Shown: piece by piece, positions 9,301-21,382 of the stretch
How positions within the stretch are numbered: position 1 is the stretch's first letter
How the letters are laid out: every line of letters begins with the position of its first letter
Source: Pseudomonas sp. G2-4
GTDB taxonomy: Bacteria > Pseudomonadota > Gammaproteobacteria > Pseudomonadales > Pseudomonadaceae
NCBI RefSeq assembly: GCF_030064125.1
Contig: NZ_CP125957.1
Coordinates: 6,554,001-6,618,000, forward strand
Length of the DNA: 64,000 nucleotides
Direction of reading: 5' to 3'
Made by a program: the position numbers and the translations under genes
Notes under the pieces: generated by a model
Told to the model about the DNA's origin: nothing
Databases searched by the model: none
Seen by the model: only the letters and a program-made list of their open reading frames with translations

Positions 9301-10821
9301 GTGTCAGTGGAACTTTGGCAGCAGTGCGTGGAGCTTTTGCGCGATGAGCTGCCTGCCCAACAATTCAACACTTGGATCCGTCCACTACAGGTCGAAGCCG
9401 AAGGCGACGAGTTGCGCGTCTACGCACCGAACCGTTTCGTTCTCGACTGGGTTAACGAAAAGTACCTGGGCCGGGTCCTTGAACTGCTCGACGAGCATGG
9501 CAATGGCATGGCGCCTGCGTTGTCCTTATTAATAGGTAGCAAGCGCAGCTCGGCGCCGCGGGCCGCACCCAATGCCCCGCTGGCTGCTGCAGCCTCCCAG
9601 GCCCAGGCCGTAGCGGCGCCGGTTAACCATGCTGCACCGGTCCCTGCGCCTGCTTCGAGCAAACGTAGTACGCAAAAAACGGCCGAGGTCAGCGAAGAGC
9701 CCTCTCGGGACAGCTTCGATCCAATGGCCGGCGCCAGCTCCCAGCAGGCTCCGGTGCGCGCCGAACAGCGCACCGTCCAGGTCGAAGGGGCGCTCAAGCA
9801 CACCAGTTACCTGAACCGCACCTTTACCTTCGAGAATTTCGTCGAGGGTAAGTCCAACCAACTGGCCCGAGCGGCCGCCTGGCAGGTCGCGGATAACCCC
9901 AAGCATGGCTATAACCCGCTCTTCCTTTATGGTGGCGTGGGCTTGGGTAAGACCCACTTGATGCACGCGGTGGGTAACCACCTATTAAAGAAGAACCCGA
10001 ATGCCAAGGTCGTGTACCTGCATTCCGAGCGTTTCGTGGCCGACATGGTCAAGGCGCTGCAACTGAACGCAATCAACGAGTTCAAGCGTTTCTACCGTTC
10101 GGTGGACGCCTTGCTGATCGACGATATTCAGTTCTTCGCCCGCAAGGAACGCTCCCAGGAAGAGTTTTTCCACACCTTCAACGCGTTGCTTGAAGGCGGG
10201 CAGCAGGTCATTCTCACCAGCGACCGCTACCCGAAAGAAATCGAGGGCCTTGAAGAACGCCTGAAGTCGCGTTTCGGCTGGGGCCTGACGGTAGCCGTCG
10301 AGCCGCCAGAGCTGGAAACCCGGGTGGCGATCCTGATGAAGAAGGCCGACCAGGCCAAGGTCGAGCTGCCTCACGACGCCGCGTTCTTCATTGCCCAGCG
10401 TATCCGCTCGAACGTGCGTGAGCTCGAAGGCGCCCTCAAGCGCGTGATTGCTCATTCGCACTTCATGGGCCGCGACATCACCATCGAGCTGATTCGTGAA
10501 TCCTTGAAGGATCTGTTGGCGCTCCAAGACAAACTGGTTTCTGTGGATAACATTCAGCGTACTGTTGCTGAATACTACAAAATCAAGATTTCCGATCTGC
10601 TGTCCAAGCGTCGCTCGCGTTCGGTGGCTCGCCCACGCCAGGTGGCCATGGCCTTGTCCAAGGAACTGACCAACCACAGCTTGCCGGAAATTGGCGATGT
10701 GTTTGGCGGGCGTGACCACACCACGGTGTTGCACGCCTGCCGCAAGATCAATGAACTTAAGGAATCCGACGCGGACATCCGCGAGGACTACAAGAACCTG
10801 CTGCGAACACTGACCACTTGA
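9301..10821 (+). CDS. dnaA: Chromosomal replication initiator DnaA (506 aa)
   Basis: AAA+ ATPase that binds DnaA boxes, melts oriC and loads DnaB. The start is GTG at 9301 ([20 protein letters not shown], domain I). A variable Ala/Pro-rich domain II spans about 80-165. Domain III carries Walker [14 protein letters not shown] (near 205) and Walker [11 protein letters not shown]. Domain IV ends with the DNA-reading motif [16 protein letters not shown] perfect DnaA box lies inside the gene (10542-10550). dnaN follows after 39 bp. Confidence 0.99.
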   Translation: MSVELWQQCVELLRDELPAQQFNTWIRPLQVEAEGDELRVYAPNRFVLDWVNEKYLGRVLELLDEHGNGMAPALSLLIGSKRSSAPRAAPNAPLAAAASQAQAVAAPVNHAAPVPAPASSKRSTQKTAEVSEEPSRDSFDPMAGASSQQAPVRAEQRTVQVEGALKHTSYLNRTFTFENFVEGKSNQLARAAAWQVADNPKHGYNPLFLYGGVGLGKTHLMHAVGNHLLKKNPNAKVVYLHSERFVADMVKALQLNAINEFKRFYRSVDALLIDDIQFFARKERSQEEFFHTFNALLEGGQQVILTSDRYPKEIEGLEERLKSRFGWGLTVAVEPPELETRVAILMKKADQAKVELPHDAAFFIAQRIRSNVRELEGALKRVIAHSHFMGRDITIELIRESLKDLLALQDKLVSVDNIQRTVAEYYKIKISDLLSKRRSRSVARPRQVAMALSKELTNHSLPEIGDVFGGRDHTTVLHACRKINELKESDADIREDYKNLLRTLTT

Positions 10822-10860
10822 TGACCACCAGCGCAGCTTATTAAGGCAAGGGACTAGACC

Positions 10861-11964
10861 ATGCATTTCACCATTCAACGCGAAGCCCTGTTGAAACCCC
10901 TGCAACTGGTCGCAGGCGTCGTCGAACGCCGCCAGACCTTGCCGGTACTTTCCAACGTGCTGCTGGTTGTCGAAGGCCAGCAATTGTCGCTGACCGGTAC
11001 CGACCTGGAAGTCGAGCTGGTCGGTCGTGTGCAGCTTGAAGAGCCTGCTGATCCGGGTTCCATTACCGTACCGGCGCGCAAGCTGATGGACATCTGCAAA
11101 AGCCTGCCCAACGACGCCCTGATCGACATCAAGGTCGATGAGCAGAAGCTCGTGGTCAAGGCCGGTCGCAGTCGCTTCACCTTGTCGACCCTGCCGGCCA
11201 ACGATTTCCCGGCGGTGGAAGAAGGCCCGGGCTCGCTGACCTGCAGCCTCGAGCAAAGCAAATTGCGTCGCCTGATCGAACGCACCAGCTTCGCCATGGC
11301 CCAGCAGGATGTGCGTTATTACCTCAACGGCATGCTTCTGGAAGTCTCCGCCGGGATCATCCGCGCCGTCGCCACCGACGGCCATCGCCTGGCGATGTGC
11401 TCGATGCAGGCCGATATTGGTCAACCCGACCGCCACCAGGTGATCGTGCCGCGTAAAGGTATTCTGGAGCTGGCCCGTCTTCTGACTGAGCCGGACGGCA
11501 ACGTCAGCATCGTGCTCGGCCAGCACCACATCCGCGCGACCACCGGCGAGTTCACCTTCACCTCGAAACTGGTGGACGGTAAATTCCCTGACTACGAGCG
11601 TGTGCTGCCTAAAGGCGGCGACAAGTTGGTATTGGGCGACCGTCAGGCGCTGCGCGAAGCCTTCAGCCGTACCGCGATTCTGTCCAACGAGAAGTACCGT
11701 GGCATTCGCCTGCAACTGGCCAATGGTCTGCTGAAAATCCAGGCGAACAACCCGGAGCAGGAAGAGGCGGAAGAAGAAGTGGGCGTTGAATACAACGGCG
11801 GCTCCCTGGAAATCGGCTTCAACGTCAGCTACTTGCTCGACGTGCTGGGCGTGATGACCACTGAGCAAGTACGTCTGATCCTGTCTGACTCCAACAGCAG
11901 TGCGCTGGTGCAAGAGTCCGATAACGACGATTCGGCTTACGTTGTCATGCCGATGCGTCTGTAA
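10861..11964 (+). CDS. dnaN: DNA polymerase III beta sliding clamp DnaN (367 aa)
   Basis: Ring-shaped processivity clamp. The sequence begins MHFTIQREALLKPLQLVAGV, shows the three-fold repeated clamp domains over the normal 367 residues, and ends YVVMPMRL, the conserved C-terminus lining the protein-binding pocket. It sits between dnaA and recF, 20 bp from recF, in the dnaA-dnaN-recF-gyrB cluster. Confidence 0.99.
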   Translation: MHFTIQREALLKPLQLVAGVVERRQTLPVLSNVLLVVEGQQLSLTGTDLEVELVGRVQLEEPADPGSITVPARKLMDICKSLPNDALIDIKVDEQKLVVKAGRSRFTLSTLPANDFPAVEEGPGSLTCSLEQSKLRRLIERTSFAMAQQDVRYYLNGMLLEVSAGIIRAVATDGHRLAMCSMQADIGQPDRHQVIVPRKGILELARLLTEPDGNVSIVLGQHHIRATTGEFTFTSKLVDGKFPDYERVLPKGGDKLVLGDRQALREAFSRTAILSNEKYRGIRLQLANGLLKIQANNPEQEEAEEEVGVEYNGGSLEIGFNVSYLLDVLGVMTTEQVRLILSDSNSSALVQESDNDDSAYVVMPMRL

Positions 11965-11984
11965 TCATGTTCAGCAGAAGCTAG

Positions 11985-15511
<3,527 letters not shown>

Positions 15512-15530
15512 TCCAGCAACCGCTCCAACG

Positions 15531-15566
15531 AAAAAAGGCCAACGCTCATGCGTTGGCCTTTTTTTA
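15531..15566 (+). terminator. Rho-independent terminator of gyrB
   Basis: Stem AAGGCCAACGC / GCGTTGGCCTT with loop TCAT and a T7 run, 20 bp after the gyrB stop; the A-run on the other side makes it potentially bidirectional. Confidence 0.92.
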
Positions 15567-15815
15567 TACCTGAAACAACAAGGTATTCCCTCGACAGACC
15601 GACGGGTCAGTAAGCGGGTAACCCAGTAACACCCCAACACAAAATCTTTTAATTCAATGAGTTAAGAATATGACGTGGGCCCCGGCATACGGGGAGATGG
15701 CAATCCCTGGCGTAGATCTTGCGTATTAAATAAATTACACATCGTTTTTTTAAATTTACACAGAAAACGATGGTCCGAGGTGGTACGAATAAATCTAATA
15801 CCAAGGGTAGTCTCA
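15567..15815 (+). promoter_or_regulatory. Leader and promoter region of gabP
   Basis: About 250 bp between the gyrB terminator and the gabP start. It is AT-rich at 15720-15770 (CGTATTAAATAAATTACAC), where a promoter is likely. No coding sequence is supported, although the permease frame stays open back to 15675. No ribosome-binding site stronger than AAGGGTAG before 15816 was seen. Confidence 0.4.
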
Positions 15816-17210
15816 ATGAGCGGTACGCAAACATCCAACACTCTGGAGCAAGGCCTTAAACCACGGCATGTGACCATGCTATCCATCGCCGGCGTAATTG
15901 GCGCCGGCCTTTTCGTCGGCTCCGGCCACGCTATCGCAGCGGCCGGTCCGGCCGTGCTGTTGGCCTACGCTGCCGCGGGCGCACTGGTGGTGCTGGTGAT
16001 GCGGATGCTGGGCGAAATGGCGGTGGCATCGCCGGACACCGGTTCATTCTCGACTTATGCCGACCGTGCGATCGGTCACTGGGCCGGTTTCACCATCGGC
16101 TGGCTCTACTGGTGGTTCTGGGTCCTGGTTATTCCGCTGGAGGCCAACGCGGCCGCGACCATCCTGCACGCCTGGTTCCCCAACGTGGCCATCTGGGCCT
16201 TCACCCTGGTCATCACCCTACTGCTGACGGTCACCAACCTGTTCAGCGTGAAGAACTACGGCGAGTTTGAGTTCTGGTTCGCCCTGGTCAAGGTTGTAGC
16301 GATCATTGGCTTCATTGGCCTAGGCATCCTGGCGATCTTTGGCTTGCTGCCCAACAGCGAGGTTAGCGGCGTTTCTCACCTGTTTGATACCCAAGGCTTC
16401 CTGCCCAACGGTATGGGCGCGGTGCTGGGGGCGATCCTGACCACCATGTTTTCATTCATGGGCACCGAGATCGTGACCATTGCGGCCGCCGAATCGAAGA
16501 ACCCTGGCCAGCAGATTTCCAAGGCGACCAACTCGGTCATCTGGCGGATTGGCTTGTTCTATCTGGTGTCCATCTTCATCGTCGTGGCCCTGGTGCCATG
16601 GAACGATCCGATTCTTACCAGTGTAGGTTCCTACCAGACGGTGTTGGAGCGCATGGGCATCCCGAATGCCAAGCTGATCGTCGATATCGTGGTCCTGGTG
16701 GCGGTTACAAGCTGCCTGAACTCCGCGTTGTATACGGCTTCGCGCATGATGTTCTCGTTGGGCAAGCGCGGTGATGCACCGGCCGTTTCCCAGCGTACCA
16801 ACAAGAGCGGCACACCTTACTGGGCTGTGATTCTGTCGACCACTGCAGCCTTCGTTGCAGTGTTCGCCAACTACGTGGCCCCGGCCGCTGTCTTTGAATT
16901 CCTGCTGGCCAGTTCGGGTGCCATCGCGTTGCTGGTGTACCTGGTCATTGCGGTTTCGCAACTGCGTATGCGCAAACAGCGCATGGTTCGCGGTGAGAAA
17001 ATCGCCTTCAGCATGTGGCTGTTCCCGGGCCTCACCTACGCGGTGATCGTGTTCATCGTCGTGGCTTTGACCATCATGCTGTTCCAGGAGGCCCATCGCG
17101 TGGAGATTCTTGCGACCGGTCTGCTGAGTGTGTTGGTGGTGATATCCGGCGTGCTGATACAGCGTCGCCGGATCGCAAAAGCAGGAAGCTTGGTACCGAC
17201 GATCGGGTGA
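15816..17210 (+). CDS. gabP: GABA permease, APC superfamily (464 aa)
   Basis: Inner-membrane proton-coupled importer, most likely for 4-aminobutyrate. It has twelve hydrophobic segments and long stretches shared with E. coli GabP as remembered: LKPRHVTMLSIAGVIGAGLF near residue 15, SPDTGSFSTYADRAIG, GWLYWWFWVLVIPLEAN, FSFMGTEIVTIAAAESKNP and SSGAIALLVYLVIAVSQLRM. The start at MSGTQTSN is chosen because the upstream extension has no family resemblance. Substrate is inferred from similarity; close APC paralogs transport other amino acids. No gab catabolic genes are adjacent. Confidence 0.88.
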   Translation: MSGTQTSNTLEQGLKPRHVTMLSIAGVIGAGLFVGSGHAIAAAGPAVLLAYAAAGALVVLVMRMLGEMAVASPDTGSFSTYADRAIGHWAGFTIGWLYWWFWVLVIPLEANAAATILHAWFPNVAIWAFTLVITLLLTVTNLFSVKNYGEFEFWFALVKVVAIIGFIGLGILAIFGLLPNSEVSGVSHLFDTQGFLPNGMGAVLGAILTTMFSFMGTEIVTIAAAESKNPGQQISKATNSVIWRIGLFYLVSIFIVVALVPWNDPILTSVGSYQTVLERMGIPNAKLIVDIVVLVAVTSCLNSALYTASRMMFSLGKRGDAPAVSQRTNKSGTPYWAVILSTTAAFVAVFANYVAPAAVFEFLLASSGAIALLVYLVIAVSQLRMRKQRMVRGEKIAFSMWLFPGLTYAVIVFIVVALTIMLFQEAHRVEILATGLLSVLVVISGVLIQRRRIAKAGSLVPTIG

Positions 17211-17221
17211 TATCCGTTGTG

Positions 17222-17314
17222 TGTGGCGAGGGAGCTTGCTCCCGCTTGAGTGCGAAGCGCTCACAAAAAAGGGGCTGCTGCGCAGCCCAGCGGGAGCAAG
17301 CTCCCTCGCCACGG
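17222..17314. repeat. REPIN (REP family A, inverted pair) downstream of gabP
   Basis: TGTGGCGAGGGAGCTTGCTC followed by its inverse GAGCAAGCTCCCTCGCCAC, separated by about 45 bp. The same repeat recurs in this window at 25973, 26875, 26924, 27000, 32347, 43306 and 47595, always between genes. It may fold as a long hairpin downstream of gabP. Confidence 0.9.
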
Positions 17315-17344
17315 GGATGCCATCCAGTATGAGCCGTCGGTTTC

Positions 17345-18079
17345 CTAACTGGCCACCGACGCCTCACTGCCTGCCGCCACACTCTCCAACCGATACCCAT
17401 ACCCGTAAATCGTCAGCAGCTGCCAACCTCGATCCGCCGTCAGCCCGAGCTTGTTGCGCAGGCGATAGATGTGGGTGTCGAGCGGACGCGACGAGGTCAT
17501 TTCCTCGTGGGTCCAGAAGCGCTCGTAGAAATACTCCCGGGACAGCGGACGGCCCAGATTGGCGAACAGGCAACGGGCCAAACGGTATTCCCGTTCGGTC
17601 AGGCTGATGGGGATGCCGGCGCGGGTGACGGTCAGTTCAGCGTCGTCGAACTCCAGATCGTTGAACACCAGCACATCGCTGGCGGGGGTGCGCTGTAGGT
17701 TGTGACGGCGCAGCACGGCTGTGACCCGCGCCTTGAGTTCGTTGGGCCTGAAGGGTTTGCTGACATAGTCGTCAGCGCCGGCGTTGAGGGCCTGGACGAT
17801 GTCGTGCTCGCCGTCGCGGCTGGTGAGCATGATGGCCGCCGGTGGCGAGTCCATGTGCTCGCGTGTCCAGCGCAGCAGCGACAACCCGCTGATATCGGGC
17901 AATTGCCAGTCGAGGATCAACAGGTCGAAGGTTTCCCGGCGCAGTTGGCGCAACAGGTCTTCGCCGCGTTCAAAACTATGCAGGGTCCAGGCTTGCTCGT
18001 TCTTGCTGGGGATTTGTTGCAGTGTCTGTTCCACCCGGCGCAGTTCGGCCGGTTCGTCATCCAGTATGGCGACACGCAT
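17345..18079 (-). CDS. OmpR-family DNA-binding response regulator (244 aa)
   Basis: Receiver domain (residues 1-120) with acidic pocket LDDEP at 5-9, phosphoacceptor Asp in LLILDWQLPD, and Lys in YVSKPFRPNELKARV. The winged-helix output domain ends in RGWQLLTIYGYGYRLE. The start MRVAILDDEP is preferred: it has AAGGA upstream and gives a normal length; an alternative ATG 12 codons upstream (18115) lacks a good ribosome-binding site. It is divergent from the histidine kinase at 18302, its likely partner. The signal and regulon are unknown. Confidence 0.9.
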   Translation of the reverse strand: MRVAILDDEPAELRRVEQTLQQIPSKNEQAWTLHSFERGEDLLRQLRRETFDLLILDWQLPDISGLSLLRWTREHMDSPPAAIMLTSRDGEHDIVQALNAGADDYVSKPFRPNELKARVTAVLRRHNLQRTPASDVLVFNDLEFDDAELTVTRAGIPISLTEREYRLARCLFANLGRPLSREYFYERFWTHEEMTSSRPLDTHIYRLRNKLGLTADRGWQLLTIYGYGYRLESVAAGSEASVAS

Positions 18080-18301
18080 GGGACGCGATTCCTTGATCTC
18101 GGGAGTAACGGACATCTCAGGGTTTATGCAATCTGGATCAGCTTGCGGCGTGCCAGCTGATTCATGCCATTGCCCTGTCGCTGGCTGCGACAATACCGGC
18201 TCGCGGCGTTCAGGGAAAGCCAGCTGCGCGCTACCTGGCGAGTCCGCTATAGTCTGGGGCTTTCTTTCGTCCCGTCGTTCCACTGTTCAGTCAGAGTGCC
18301 T

Positions 18302-19816
18302 ATGAGCAACCAGCGTCGCCGTGAAAGTCGTGAACCGACCCAGGTCCAACGATTGTTTCGACAATTGGTGCGGGAGTGGTTGTGGATAAGTTTGCTTCTA
18401 CTGCCGCTCACTGCCCTGCTGTCGTTCACTACCCAGACCATGAGCAACGGGTCGGTTGCAGCCTTGTTGTCGGTGTGCCTGGTAGCCTGCGTATTGGGAT
18501 TGCTGCTGCTGCGCCCGCAGCTGGCGCTATGGACGACGGTGGGGGGCATGGGCCTGGCACTGTTGCTCAGCGCGGTGCTGGGCGCGGAGGGCTGGTGGTG
18601 GTCGCCGATGGCCAGTGTCTTGGGCATGTTGTTGGGTTACCTGATCTGGAACTGGCGGCGTCTGAGCGTAGTGCTGGCCTATTTCGGCTGGGAGTTGGCG
18701 CGCCTGGATGGGGAGCCGAAGGTGTTCCCGGAACGTCGCCGTGCCCCGTACACCGGCAGTGACCGCCTGCAGGGCCAGATCATGGCCCTGGAACAAGCCA
18801 TGAGTCGAACGCGGGACACGCGCCGTTTCATCGCCGACGGCCTGGAATACCTGCCCGTGGCAACCATGATCAGCGACCCTCAAGGCAAGTTGTTGCTCGG
18901 TAACCGCAAGGCACGTGATCTCTTCGGCCATGGCCTGGCGGGCGGTGATGTGCTGGAGCATCTCGCGCAACTGGGTTACCCGGCGCTGGAGCGAGGGCCC
19001 CATCGGTTATCCACATTGCCGTTGGTGGAGTTTCGCGACACTCGCGAGCGCAGCTTGCGTCTGGAACGGGCCGCCCTATTGCCTGTCGACGGCGATGCGC
19101 CGATTGGCTGGCTGCTGAGCCTCACCGATCTGAGCGCGGAGCGAGAAGCCGAAGAGCAACGCAGCGTCATGCTGCGTTTTCTGTCCCATGATCTGCGTGC
19201 GCCTCACTCGGCGATCCTCGCGTTACTGGATGTGCAACGCCATCAGGCGGGCGATACCAACCCGGTGTTCGATCAGATCGAGCGCCAGGTGCGTCGCGCC
19301 CTGGACCTGACCGATGGCTTCGTGCAATTGGCCAAGGCTGAATCCGAGGCTTATCAATTTCAACCGACGTTGTTCGCCATGCTGGTTCTGGACGTGGTCG
19401 ACCAGGCATTGCCCATCGCACAAGCAAAACGCATTCAACTCAGCCACGAAATACACAACGAAGAAGCGATGGTGAAAGCAGACCAATCTTTGCTGACCCG
19501 TGCGCTCTTCAATCTGCTGGAAAATGCCATCAAGTACAGCTCGCCCGACTCCTGCATTTCGCTGCAGGTCCATTGCACGATGGGTTGGTTGACCTGCACT
19601 GTCGCTGACCAAGGCAAGGGCATCAGCGTCGAAGAACTGCCGGACCTGTTCACCCAGTACCGACGATTTTCATCCGCTCAGGGAGTGGATGGCATTGGCC
19701 TGGGACTGTCGATGGTCAAGGCGGTGGTTGACCATCATGGCGGAAAAATCGAGTGCCACAGTGTGGTGGGTAAAGGCACGACGTTTAGCTTGGGATTCCC
19801 CTTGCTGGAAGACTAA
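18302..19816 (+). CDS. Membrane sensor histidine kinase (504 aa)
   Basis: Probable cognate kinase of the divergent regulator at 17345-18079. The N-terminus holds four or five closely spaced hydrophobic segments (about residues 22-130) with no sizeable periplasmic domain, then a PAS-like region around 185-270, an H-box LSHDLRAPHSAIL (His near residue 297), the N-box NLLENAIKYSS near 405, and G-boxes DQGKGIS and DGIGLGLSMVKAVVDHHGG. All catalytic boxes are intact. The absence of a periplasmic sensor suggests sensing in the membrane or cytoplasm. Two perfect DnaA boxes (18381-18389 and 19007-19015) fall inside it. Confidence 0.9.
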   Translation: MSNQRRRESREPTQVQRLFRQLVREWLWISLLLLPLTALLSFTTQTMSNGSVAALLSVCLVACVLGLLLLRPQLALWTTVGGMGLALLLSAVLGAEGWWWSPMASVLGMLLGYLIWNWRRLSVVLAYFGWELARLDGEPKVFPERRRAPYTGSDRLQGQIMALEQAMSRTRDTRRFIADGLEYLPVATMISDPQGKLLLGNRKARDLFGHGLAGGDVLEHLAQLGYPALERGPHRLSTLPLVEFRDTRERSLRLERAALLPVDGDAPIGWLLSLTDLSAEREAEEQRSVMLRFLSHDLRAPHSAILALLDVQRHQAGDTNPVFDQIERQVRRALDLTDGFVQLAKAESEAYQFQPTLFAMLVLDVVDQALPIAQAKRIQLSHEIHNEEAMVKADQSLLTRALFNLLENAIKYSSPDSCISLQVHCTMGWLTCTVADQGKGISVEELPDLFTQYRRFSSAQGVDGIGLGLSMVKAVVDHHGGKIECHSVVGKGTTFSLGFPLLED

Positions 19817-19866
19817 AAAAAATCGCTGCCCTCAGCAGGAAGTGCCGATGGCAGCGATCTTTTTTG
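19815..19866 (+). terminator. Terminator of the histidine kinase gene
   Basis: ATCGCTGCC and GGCAGCGAT pair around a 19-nt loop, with A7 before and T6 after the stem, overlapping the stop codon. Suitable for both strands, so it may also end the minus-strand hdtS transcript, which stops 129 bp away. Confidence 0.85.
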
Positions 19867-19981
19867 GAGCGCTATAAAAACTTATGCACCTTTTTGGCCG
19901 TTTTATGTGTTTATGAAATATGTATAAAAAACATAGTCTTAGAACATAAAAGCGACGCTTTCAGGGAAAACGGTACACAGC

Positions 19982-19990
19982 TTATCCACA
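19982..19990 (+). promoter_or_regulatory. DnaA box at the 3' end of hdtS
   Basis: Perfect TTATCCACA directly after the hdtS stop codon. Another perfect box, on the opposite strand, is at 20851-20859 at the 3' end of gmhB. Confidence 0.65.
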
Positions 19991-19994
19991 GATC

Positions 19995-20765
19995 TCAAAC
20001 AGCGATTTGATCCGTAGCAGTGGGAGCTGCGGGCAGTGAACCCATCTCCCGTTGCGTCTGTTCATTCCAGGCTTGTACACGGTCGTTAAGCTCGGCGATG
20101 GCCCGAGGCCCACTGCCTTGGGCATACATCGGCGCGCCGATCACCACCGTGATGACCCCCGGCGTTTTTATCCAGCCAGCCTTGGGCCAGAATTTGCCGG
20201 CATTGTGTGCAATCGGCAGTACCGGCAGATCCGCATTCACCGCCAACGCGCTACCGCTGCGGGAGAATTTTCCGACCGTTCCATAAGGAACACGAGTGCC
20301 CTCGGGGAAGATCAGTACCCAAGTCTTGTCCTTGAGCAGTTCGTCACCCTTCTTCGCCACTTGCTTGAGCGCCACCTTGGGATTGTCGCGATCGATGGCA
20401 ATCGGACGCAGCATTGCCATGGCCCAGCCGAAGAACGGCACGAACAACAGTTCGCGCTTGAGCACTTGGCTCAACGGCTCGAAATAGGCCGAGAGGAAGA
20501 ATGTCTCCCAGGTGCTCTGGTGATTGGACTGGATCACGCAGGGCCGGTCAGGCACGTTCTCAGCGCCCTTCACTTCATAGCTGATGCCCAGGAACACCTT
20601 GCTCAACCACAGTGCGCAACGGCACCAGTACACATTGATAAAACGGTAGCGCGCCCTGAACGGCAAGAAAGGCGCGATAAAGAAACTCAGGGAGCACCAC
20701 AGCAAGGAACTGGTGCCCAACAGCAGGTAAAAGAGAAAGGTTCTGATGGCCTGCAATATCGACAT
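19995..20765 (-). CDS. hdtS: 1-acyl-sn-glycerol-3-phosphate acyltransferase, HdtS/LptA type (256 aa)
   Basis: Transfers an acyl chain to lysophosphatidic acid. Motif I is NHQSTWE, an H(X4)E version of the PlsC H(X4)D box; the FPEGTRV motif III is present. An N-terminal membrane anchor covers residues 7-35. The start MSILQAIRTFLFYLLLG fits homologs; an upstream in-frame ATG would add 18 residues. This is the position of P. aeruginosa PA0005 (lptA) and of hdtS in P. fluorescens F113, reported to direct synthesis of N-acyl-homoserine lactones (recalled from the literature). Whether this copy makes such signals cannot be read from sequence. It precedes no other gene on its strand. Confidence 0.88.
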   Translation of the reverse strand: MSILQAIRTFLFYLLLGTSSLLWCSLSFFIAPFLPFRARYRFINVYWCRCALWLSKVFLGISYEVKGAENVPDRPCVIQSNHQSTWETFFLSAYFEPLSQVLKRELLFVPFFGWAMAMLRPIAIDRDNPKVALKQVAKKGDELLKDKTWVLIFPEGTRVPYGTVGKFSRSGSALAVNADLPVLPIAHNAGKFWPKAGWIKTPGVITVVIGAPMYAQGSGPRAIAELNDRVQAWNEQTQREMGSLPAAPTATDQIAV

Positions 20766-20845
20766 AGCGGCATTTACCGTTGCGGGCAATGCCCGCCTGT
20801 TCAAGCGCTTCCCGAACAATCCTTGATCAGGTTGTCTTGGGAGCT

Positions 20846-21379
20846 CTAATTGTGGATAAGTTCAGCGGCAATCGCCGCCAGGTCGTCAAAAATCAAGGTG
20901 CCCACCGGCAGGGTCTTGCCCAGAGTCTTCTCGCCTTTCCCGGTCTTTACTAAAACTGGCTGACAATCGACGGCTTTGGCCGCCTCCAGGTCACCGAGGC
21001 TGTCGCCGACGAACCACACACCCGCCAGCGGCACATCATAATGCTCGGCAATGGCCTTCAACATGCCCGGCTTGGGCTTGCGGCAATCGCAGCCTTCGTC
21101 CGGCCCGTGAGGGCAATAGACGATCAGCCCGACTTCCCCGCCCTGCTCGGCCACCAATGCGCGCAAGCGCTCATGCATGGCGTCCAGCACGGCGAGGTCG
21201 TAGTAACCGCGAGCAATGCCCGACTGGTTGGTGGCCACCGCCACCGTCCAGCCGGCCTTGCTCAACTGCGCGATGGCTTCGATCGAACCGGGCAGCGGCA
21301 ACCACTCCTCCACCGATTTGATATAAGCGTCGGAGTCGTGATTGATCACCCCGTCCCGATCGAGAATCAGCAGTTTCAA
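20846..21379 (-). CDS. gmhB: D-glycero-beta-D-manno-heptose-1,7-bisphosphate 7-phosphatase GmhB (177 aa)
   Basis: HAD phosphatase of the ADP-heptose pathway for the LPS inner core. The catalytic DXD appears as LILDRDGVINHD at residues 4-15. The zinc loop CPHGPDEGCDCRKPKPGM near 95-112 is diagnostic of GmhB over other HAD enzymes, and FVGDSLGDLEAA closes the active site. It lies 3 bp downstream of glyS in the glyQ-glyS-gmhB run, and 80 bp before hdtS. Confidence 0.93.
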   Translation of the reverse strand: MKLLILDRDGVINHDSDAYIKSVEEWLPLPGSIEAIAQLSKAGWTVAVATNQSGIARGYYDLAVLDAMHERLRALVAEQGGEVGLIVYCPHGPDEGCDCRKPKPGMLKAIAEHYDVPLAGVWFVGDSLGDLEAAKAVDCQPVLVKTGKGEKTLGKTLPVGTLIFDDLAAIAAELIHN

Positions 21380-21382
21380 GGC

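Noticed and set aside
8867..9532. Plus-strand frame crossing oriC into dnaA
   Set aside because: Runs through DnaA boxes and out-of-frame dnaA; no protein features.
9985..11913. Minus-strand open frame opposite dnaA-dnaN
   Set aside because: Mirror reading of two essential genes without any motif.
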